Origin: an uncultured Victivallales bacterium
GTDB taxonomy: Bacteria; Verrucomicrobiota; Lentisphaeria; Victivallales; UBA1829
Assembly: GCA_944390735.1 (NCBI GenBank)
Contig: CALXRL010000064.1
Span: 1 to 60,077 of the forward strand
Length of the DNA: 60,077 nt
Direction: 5' to 3'
The translations under genes and the position numbers were made by a program. Below the pieces are notes generated by a model, which saw only the letters and a list, made by a program, of their open reading frames with translations, had not been told where the DNA came from and did no database searches. Positions 54,090-60,077 of the stretch are shown here, piece by piece; position 1 is the stretch's first letter, and each line of letters opens with the position of its first letter.

Positions 54090-55406
54090 ATGAGCCTTTT
54101 CTATTTCGGGAAAAAAAAGATTCGCGGGAATGCTCTCGGAGAAGAGAGCTCCTTCCCGGGCATGCGGAATGCACTCGGACAAAAAATAGAGAGCCGGACG
54201 GACGAGGAGGATGGACTCCACCTGGGCTATGGTCAGGTTCCGAACATCCTGCCGCACACCATGCAGGACCGTTACGGAAGGGAAGAACGGGAACTGGAAT
54301 TTGAGACAGCGGTGCTTGAAAATTCTTATTTGCGTGCGGAATTTCTTCCGGGAGTCGGGGGACGTCTCTGGTCTCTTCTGGACAAGGAGACGAACCGTGC
54401 GCTGATTCATGAGAATCCGGTGTTCCGAATCGGGAATTTCGGGATCCGGAACGCATGGGTGGCCGGCGGAGTGGAATGGAACATCGGAAACCGGGGGCAC
54501 GACGCCTTCACGCTCTCTCCGCTGTTTACCGCGGAGCTGGAGGACAGCGACGGGACTCCGGTTCTGCGCATGTACGAATTCAACCGGATTCGCGCGGTAA
54601 CCTATCAAATGGATTTTTTTCTTCCCGAGGGATCCCGTTTTTTATTTGCCCGGATGCGCATTGTCAACTCCCGGCAGGAAACGATTCCGATGTACTGGTG
54701 GTCGAATACGGCCGTGAGGGAGAGCGGGAAGGAGCGGATCGTTGTCCCGGCGGAAACGACATTTGCAAATACGTATGTGGATGAGTCGCACCATCTGCTC
54801 AGGAAACTTCCGCTTCCGTTCGCGGAGGGATTCGACTGCACCGTTCCGCGGAATCACTGGAATTCGAAAGATCACTTTTTCAATCTTCCGGAGAATCGCA
54901 GAAAATATGAGGCCGTGATTTTCGAAGACGGATTCGGCCTTCTTCAGGCATCGACGCGTTTTCTCTGCGGACGGAAACTTTTTGTATGGGGCAGCTCTCC
55001 CGGCGGACGGAACTGGCAGCGCCGCCTGACCTCTCCGGACGGACCGGATTATCTGGAAATCCAGGCGGGACTCTGCAAAACTCAGATGGAGTGCCGTCCC
55101 ATGCCGCCGAACAGCGTCTGGGAGTGGCTGGAAGCGTACGGCCCCGTTCAAACGCGTCCGGAACGTATTTTCGGTTCATGGGAGAACGCCGTGTCGGAGG
55201 TTGAGCAGACGCTGAACACGATTCTTCCGGAACAAAAACTGGATGAACTTCTGAGTCGGACCCGTCGAACTTTTGCGTTGAAAAAAGGACATCTGCATTC
55301 CCGGGGTTCCGGATGGGGCGCTCTGGAAAATCTTCGCCGTCGACAGGCGGGAGAACCGTTGCTTCCGGAGCATCTGGAATTTGGAGAAACGGAAAAGACG
55401 CAGTAG
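54090..55406 (+). CDS. DUF5107-family mutarotase-like protein, N-terminal part, ended by in-frame TAG
   Basis: 438 residues before an in-frame TAG (55404-55406). The family is a galactose-mutarotase-like beta-sandwich (YLRAEFLPGVGGRLWSLLDK, GGVEWNIGNRGHDAF, PMYWWSNTAV), usually followed by TPRs in the same chain. The frame stays open after the TAG for 236 codons and resumes with PWISLLRHGTLPEES, which continues DUF5107 proteins as I recall them. So either the gene is broken by one nonsense change, or the codon is read through. The start at 54090 follows AAAGGAGA; a TTG three bases earlier is less likely. An AraR-type operator lies upstream. Confidence 0.82.
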   Translation: MSLFYFGKKKIRGNALGEESSFPGMRNALGQKIESRTDEEDGLHLGYGQVPNILPHTMQDRYGREERELEFETAVLENSYLRAEFLPGVGGRLWSLLDKETNRALIHENPVFRIGNFGIRNAWVAGGVEWNIGNRGHDAFTLSPLFTAELEDSDGTPVLRMYEFNRIRAVTYQMDFFLPEGSRFLFARMRIVNSRQETIPMYWWSNTAVRESGKERIVVPAETTFANTYVDESHHLLRKLPLPFAEGFDCTVPRNHWNSKDHFFNLPENRRKYEAVIFEDGFGLLQASTRFLCGRKLFVWGSSPGGRNWQRRLTSPDGPDYLEIQAGLCKTQMECRPMPPNSVWEWLEAYGPVQTRPERIFGSWENAVSEVEQTLNTILPEQKLDELLSRTRRTFALKKGHLHSRGSGWGALENLRRRQAGEPLLPEHLEFGETEKTQ

Positions 55407-56117
55407 CCCTGGATTTCGCTTCTGCGCCATGGGACTCTTCCGGAGGAATCCCCGGATGCGGCAGCTCCATCGTATCTAGTTCAGAATGAGTGGTTTGATC
55501 TTCTGAAACGCTCCTCAATCTCCGCAGGCCGATTCCAATGGAACACCTGGTTTCATCTGGGCCTCTGTCACTATTCCCGGAATGATTTTGAACGGGCGGA
55601 GGCGTGTTTTGAACACTCTCTTTCTCTTGCTCCATCGACTCTGGGGCTGTATGCAATGGCAAATCTTTACCGGGTAACGGATCGCCAGGAGCAGTCTTCG
55701 AGCTGTTTTGCCGCGCTTCTCCGGAAGCGGCCGGACGATCTTTCCCTTGCCAAAGAGAGTTTCAAAGGGATTCTGGAAGCGGGAAGAGCGGAAAGGATTC
55801 CGGAATTGTATCCGCATCTTTCCGAGGAGGTTCGGAAAGATCCGATGATCCGCTTCCTCCATGCCGATGCCCTGGCCCGCCTTGGTCAGTGGCGGAGAGC
55901 GGAAGACATTCTGGAAGAAAACGGCGGTCTGGAAGTTCCGGATCTTCGCGAAGGCGAAACCTCCTATTCCGATCTTTACGTTCGAATCCGGCTTCTGGAA
56001 TCCAGAGAACAAGGCAGGGAAACCGATGCACGCTCCATCCGGATTCCCGCCCGGATTGATCTTCGAATGAACGCACCCGAGCGCCCCCGAACAACGGAGA
56101 ACCCCGATGAAAATTGA
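55407..56117 (+). pseudogene. C-terminal TPR part of the DUF5107 gene, separated by TAG
   Basis: Same frame as the preceding CDS, with no other stop from 55407 to 56117, 236 residues. It encodes TPR-like helices (WFHLGLCHYSRNDFERAEAC, ALYAMANLYR-like GLYAMANLYRVTDRQEQSS, HADALARLGQWRRAEDILEE). The first in-frame ATG is only at 55656, well inside the TPR part, and has no good Shine-Dalgarno site, so independent expression is unlikely. The end overlaps the next gene by 11 nt. The full chain without the TAG would be about 675 residues. Confidence 0.75.
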
Positions 56118-57816
56118 AAATGAGAATTTCCGGATCACTCTTTCAAACGCACTGGAACTGAGTGTGGAGGACCGGAAACACAAAAGTTTCTGGACGGCGC
56201 AGGATCCCTTCCGGATCGTCTACGGGCACTGCTGCGCGTTTTCGCTCCCGGAACATGCGCAATGGGAAGTCATCGAAAAAGAAAAGGAGCTCCATGTGCT
56301 CTTCCGGAATCTTGTCTACTGGGCACGTTTCCCGGAGAATCCCTACCGCAAGCCGGAGCATGGACCGGATCTGCGTTTTCACTTTGTAATACGCCTGGAA
56401 GCGGACCACATTGTTTTCCGCACGGAACGAGTGGAGAATCCGGACCGGGAAGACTGCGAGGTTCATTTTCCGAATGGGCTCTTCCGATTCCGCAGTTCGG
56501 AAAAGACGCAATGTCCTCTTCCCTTCGGGTTTGGAGCGCTGCTGATGTTTCCACAGAATGCGCAGGGAGGACTTCGCTACGGATACTCTCCCGCGAACCT
56601 GCCTGTTTTCGGAATCCTCAGTGCCGAGCACGGAGGACTGGCGATCTATTTGAAGGATTACTGCGACCAGCAGATCACGCTGGACGTCAACCGGACCACC
56701 CCGGGAGAAAGCCAGTTCCGCGTGGAATTCCTGTTCCGGGAAAAAATTGCGAATTATCCGCGTGAACTTCATCTGTACGGGATGAAACGGGGCGCGGATT
56801 ACAACGCATTCGGCAAATGGTATCGCGGCATTGTTCAGAGCGAAGGGCGATTTCTGCCGCTGACCGAAAAAATCAGAAAATCCCCGGAGGTAAACAAACT
56901 CATCGGCGCCGTCATCTGGAAACACGACGTCTATTCCACGCGCCGCTCTCCGCGTCCTCACGCTTACAGCTATTTTGTCATGAAACCGGAAGAGGCGGTC
57001 TATGAGAAAAAATCCGCAAACTGGTCGGCATACGAAATCTTCGACAAGGCGAAGGAAAACGGATTTGACCGGGTCTGCATCTACAACACGGGCTGGAACT
57101 TCGGCGGATTCGACAGTATGTATCCGACCCGGTTTCCCCCGAATCCGGAACGGGGAAGCGAGGAAGAGTTCCATGCCGCGGCGGAATATGGCAGATCGCT
57201 TTCCCCGGACTATATCTATTCCGTTCACGACAACTATTATGAATGTTATGAAAACAGTCCGGAGTTCCATGCCGAGGAAATGGCGCACGATACGGAGGGC
57301 CGGCTCCAGCGCGGCTATCTCTGGCGCGGCGGACGTTCAGTCCGACTGTGCACGGACTTCAGCATGAAATATGCCCGGCGGGACCTTCCCCGAATCTGTG
57401 CTATGCTGGGAAGAGGCAGCATCTATCTTGATGTTTTCGGCTCAGCCCATGCAGTCCGTTGCGCACATCCGGACCATCCGCATGGCGAACGGGAGGATCT
57501 GGCAAACCGGCGATCCCTATTCCGATATGCAAAAGAGATCATGGGATCCGTTGCCACGGAACAGCAGCCCAATGATTACTGTGCGGATCTTATTGATCTG
57601 GGAGCGTTCGGACCGATCTCAGCGGAACCGTGGGTCTCTCTGGGAATCGACACCGTACCGATTCCGCTCTGGCAGCTCGTCTACCATGATTTCGTCCTGA
57701 ATTACACGGCGGAAAGCAGCGCCTATGGAGCCTGGGGAGATGAATATATGGCATACGTTGCTCTTTACTGCATGCTTCCAACCGCTTTTGATGCAGTGCG
57801 ACAAGAAGTTGTTTGA
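56107..57816 (+). CDS. DUF5696-like TIM-barrel glycosidase, 5' exon, split by group II intron
   Basis: The open frame is 569 codons, but only 563 (to 57795) are host sequence; the last six, VRQEVV, belong to the intron. The N-terminal 230 residues are beta-sandwich. The barrel then reads GFDRVCIYNTGWNFGGFDSM, SPDYIYSVHDNYYECY and IPLWQLVYHDFVLNY, matching its paralogue at 50755-52602 (GWNKSG, GHTNLVD, FWFLVYHG). That paralogue has over 100 more residues, so the 3' exon beyond the window should supply the C-terminal domain if the intron splices. The start overlaps the DUF5107 stop by 11 nt. Confidence 0.78.
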   Translation: MKIENENFRITLSNALELSVEDRKHKSFWTAQDPFRIVYGHCCAFSLPEHAQWEVIEKEKELHVLFRNLVYWARFPENPYRKPEHGPDLRFHFVIRLEADHIVFRTERVENPDREDCEVHFPNGLFRFRSSEKTQCPLPFGFGALLMFPQNAQGGLRYGYSPANLPVFGILSAEHGGLAIYLKDYCDQQITLDVNRTTPGESQFRVEFLFREKIANYPRELHLYGMKRGADYNAFGKWYRGIVQSEGRFLPLTEKIRKSPEVNKLIGAVIWKHDVYSTRRSPRPHAYSYFVMKPEEAVYEKKSANWSAYEIFDKAKENGFDRVCIYNTGWNFGGFDSMYPTRFPPNPERGSEEEFHAAAEYGRSLSPDYIYSVHDNYYECYENSPEFHAEEMAHDTEGRLQRGYLWRGGRSVRLCTDFSMKYARRDLPRICAMLGRGSIYLDVFGSAHAVRCAHPDHPHGEREDLANRRSLFRYAKEIMGSVATEQQPNDYCADLIDLGAFGPISAEPWVSLGIDTVPIPLWQLVYHDFVLNYTAESSAYGAWGDEYMAYVALYCMLPTAFDAVRQEVV

Positions 57817-60076
57817 AAATTTTGTTTGATGTGTATATACTATGTGTTTTTGACTTTAAACTTTTCAAAGACACCGACCCAAAGACACATACAAACCTGT
57901 TGTTTTGCCAACAGTAGCCTATTCGGGCATGCGATCGGAGTAATCTGATGGTGTGGAGCCCCGAAGACAATGCAACCCACTGAGGAAATCCCGTGAGGGA
58001 AGAACGAGTCCCCTAATACCATGGGGCTGGGAGCTAGGCTCGGATGGTAAGGTTAACGAAAGTGAACCACTGATAAACGTCGTGAAACCTGAACAAGCCA
58101 AAGGTATTGATAGGCTTGAGCCAAAAGGCAAGGGTGCAAGGTCACAAGATAGCGTCTTCTTGTGCGCAAACAACGACACCCCGGCGAAGAGGTGGAACCT
58201 AACCCATCCAATATGGAATTTCAAACAAAACTTGGTAAGTCCGTATCCCTCCCGAAAGGGAAAGCAACCCGCAAGGGAAGCCGATGGGGGTGCGGATATG
58301 AGATACCCGAGAAAGCGAAGGCCGCCCTGTAATGGGACGGATAGCGGCAATGCCGTAATGCGAAAGCATGCTGACTTCGGGTTGGTTTTTAATCACAATA
58401 ACGAATGTGGAGTGAAACGGAAAATGTCGAAAGGCGAACAAAGGAACGACAGCCAAAAGGCTGACGTGCGCATCGACAGTGAACTTGATTGGAACCAGAT
58501 AAACTGGCAGCAAATTCAAGATACTGTGACACGCTTACAGGCTCGAATTGTGAAGGCTCAACAGGAAGGAAGAAGAGGTAAAGTAAAATCTTTAACTCGT
58601 ATTCTGACACACTCCTTTGCGGCAAAAGCATTAGCCGTTAAGAAGGTGTCATCCAACAAGGGAAGTCACACTCCCGGAGTGGATGGAACTGTATGGAATA
58701 CAAATGAAAGCAAAGCCCAAGCGATCCTTGAACTCAAACAAGAAGGCTACCGAGCAAAACCTTTAAGGCGGAAATACATTCCGAAAGCTGGGAGCAATAA
58801 ATTGCGCCCTCTCGGTATCCCGACTATGAAGGATAGAGCAATGCAGGCGGTGTATGCAAGTGCGCTCGAACCTGTGGCAGAAACAACCGGAGATCCAAAC
58901 TCCTATGGCTTTCGCCCATACAGAAGCTGTCAAGATGCAATCGATCACATCGGAACTATCATGCGCAGATCAGACCGTCCACAATGGATACTGGAAGGAG
59001 ATATAAAGGGGTGCTTCGACAACATCAGTCATGACTGGATGCTTAAGCACATACCAATGGAAACCTCAATACTAAAACAATGGCTAAAATGCGGATACTT
59101 TGAGAACGACAAAAAGTTCTTTAATGAAACAGGAACACCGCAAGGTGGAATTATATCACCTATCCTTGCCAATATGGTATTGGATGGTCTTCAGAACCTC
59201 CTATACAGTAAATACAAAAACAGATACCAGTCGCATAAAAACGGTAAATTCTACTGGACAACCCCGAAACATAAGGGACCAAATAGACAAGTAAATCTTA
59301 TCAGATACGCAGACGATTTCATCATTACCTGCAACTCTAAAGAGGTGCTGGAAGCGGAAATCAAGCCGATGATAAGAATATTCTTGCAGGAAAGAGGTCT
59401 GGAGTTGTCAGAAGAAAAGACCGTAATTACAAACATAAGCGATGGTTTTGACTTTCTCGGGTTCAATATCAAACTATACAACGACATAGTGCTGGTTAAA
59501 CCTGCGGGAAAACGAGTAAAGAGATTACGTGACAAAATCGGTGAAATCATTTCCACAAATCAAGCAGCCTCTGCCGAAAAGGTAATCGAGGCATTGAACC
59601 CTGTAATTAGAGGATGGTGCAACTACTACCGATTTGTCAACAGCACCGATACATTCGACAATCTCAGCCACTGGATATGGGGCAGATTGTGGCAATGGAC
59701 GGAGCGTCGCCACCATGACAAAGGCAAACAGTGGCGCAAGAACAGATACTTTACCAGACTCAACGGGCGTGACTGGCGCTTCTTCGCAAAGAAGGACGAT
59801 GGCAGTATGATCTATTTGACCTACCCTAATGACATCAAGATGCTTAGGCATAAACAGATCAGAATAGATATGAACCCATACGACGCCAACGATGCTCCAT
59901 ACTTCGAGGAGAGGAAAAGGAGAGGAGTAAAACTACATCTCCCAAACTCTACTCCAACTTCCGAGCCGGGTGTTGAGAAATCAATGCCTTATTAAAAGCT
60001 TGAGCCGTATGCGGGGAAACTCGCACGTACGGTTCTTAGGGGGGAGGAAACTGGCAACAGTTTCTTCCTACCCGAT
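57796..60076 (+). mobile_element. Group II intron with maturase ORF
   Basis: The 5' end has GTGCGACAAGAAG, the GUGYG group II consensus, and lies between codons 563 and 564 of the DUF5696-like gene (phase 0). The 34-nt domain V is at 60002-60035 (GAGCCGTATGCG...GTACGGTTC with GAAA loop). Domain VI follows as GGAGGAAACTG/CAGTTTCTTCC, with a probable branch A at 60070, seven nt from a 3' end at 60076 (...CTACCCGAT). Total length 2281 nt. The sequence is richer in A and T than its neighbours, a sign of transfer. Exact ends are by consensus. Confidence 0.92.
58424..59995 (+). CDS. ltrA: Group II intron reverse transcriptase/maturase
   Basis: 523 residues inside domain IV of the intron. RT blocks in order: TPGVDGTVW, YIPKAGSNKLRPLGIPTMKD, YGFRPYRSCQDAI, LEGDIKGCFDNISH, TGTPQGGIISPILANM and the catalytic YADD in LIRYADDFIITC. 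Domain X/maturase is VIEALNPVIRGWCNYYRF. After the D region (NPYDANDAPYFEERK) there is no HNH cysteine pattern, so the endonuclease domain appears absent. The start at 58424 follows GGAG; the longer frame from 57953 crosses intron RNA structure and is rejected. It splices and retrohomes the intron. Confidence 0.95.
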   Translation: MSKGEQRNDSQKADVRIDSELDWNQINWQQIQDTVTRLQARIVKAQQEGRRGKVKSLTRILTHSFAAKALAVKKVSSNKGSHTPGVDGTVWNTNESKAQAILELKQEGYRAKPLRRKYIPKAGSNKLRPLGIPTMKDRAMQAVYASALEPVAETTGDPNSYGFRPYRSCQDAIDHIGTIMRRSDRPQWILEGDIKGCFDNISHDWMLKHIPMETSILKQWLKCGYFENDKKFFNETGTPQGGIISPILANMVLDGLQNLLYSKYKNRYQSHKNGKFYWTTPKHKGPNRQVNLIRYADDFIITCNSKEVLEAEIKPMIRIFLQERGLELSEEKTVITNISDGFDFLGFNIKLYNDIVLVKPAGKRVKRLRDKIGEIISTNQAASAEKVIEALNPVIRGWCNYYRFVNSTDTFDNLSHWIWGRLWQWTERRHHDKGKQWRKNRYFTRLNGRDWRFFAKKDDGSMIYLTYPNDIKMLRHKQIRIDMNPYDANDAPYFEERKRRGVKLHLPNSTPTSEPGVEKSMPY

Positions 60077-60077
60077 C

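Noticed and set aside
54090..56117. Genome-wide TAG recoding (for example pyrrolysine)
   Set aside because: TAG ends at least four other intact genes in this window, and no tRNA(CUA) is visible.
57953..58423. N-terminal extension of the maturase frame
   Set aside because: It translates intron domains I-IV; the good Shine-Dalgarno site and conserved RT sequence begin at 58424.
1..60077. CRISPR array
   Set aside because: No series of equal direct repeats with unique spacers was seen. The only repeated structure is the hairpin set at 31942-32136, whose units differ in sequence.

Overview
The window is a GC-rich (roughly 57 percent by eye) bacterial chromosome segment that most resembles Lentisphaerota, probably the Victivallis group. 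This is inferred from gene content, not from a marker phylogeny. The signs are several prepilin-like proteins beginning FTLIELL, large secreted glycosidases next to LacI/GntR-type sensors, many lipoproteins, and no SusC/SusD pair. Dense coding, ATGA stop/start overlaps and good Shine-Dalgarno sites are the rule.

Layout. 1-3660 is the 3' part of a GH2-like gene. 3833-7494 (minus) is an Mla-type ABC lipid transporter (mlaE, mlaF, mlaD) behind a NYN/cold-shock protein. A tRNA-Gly(CCC) follows. 8177-15461 (minus) is a prepilin-like / clan-A glycosidase / beta-helix operon, divergent from a GntR-type regulator (15616-16671). 16726-18874 holds hisF and two envelope genes. 18868-27136 (minus) is a tightly coupled five-gene operon: LacI regulator, prepilin-like protein, 1438-residue glycosidase with malectin domain, LamG protein, NPCBM/mutarotase-like protein. 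27342-31892 (plus) carries gnd, a LolA-like lipoprotein and a GHL6-like glycosidase. 31893-32251 is a non-coding array of stem-loops. 32252-36835 (minus) is glyQS and a SNF2/SWIM helicase. 37029-41049 (plus) is housekeeping and envelope: family-4 uracil-DNA glycosylase, an unknown protein, a LysM/TPR lipoprotein, a PqiC-like lipoprotein and hpt. 41149-52602 (minus) is a third sugar locus: DUF5696-like glycosidase, a GntR-HTH fused to a solute-binding domain, prepilin-like protein, GH42 beta-galactosidase, small exported protein and GH2-TPR protein. Divergent from it, 52863-57795 (plus) has an AraR-like GntR regulator, a DUF5107-TPR gene with an in-frame TAG, and a second DUF5696-like gene split by a group II intron (57796-60076).

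How the genes work together. Three independent loci repeat one plan: a one-component sugar-responsive regulator, one prepilin-like protein with the FTLIELL helix, and large glycosidases or carbohydrate-binding proteins. The regulators belong to different families, the prepilin-like proteins share only their N-terminal helix, and the enzymes are unrelated. The most economical reading is a modular glycan-use cassette in which the pseudopilin is a substrate-specific surface or secretion component. This is the best candidate here for an under-described system. Candidate operators sit at the LacI operon promoter and at both promoters of the 52.6-54 kb divergent locus.

The right end looks unstable: two consecutive genes of one operon are interrupted, one by an amber codon and one by a group II intron inserted in phase 0.
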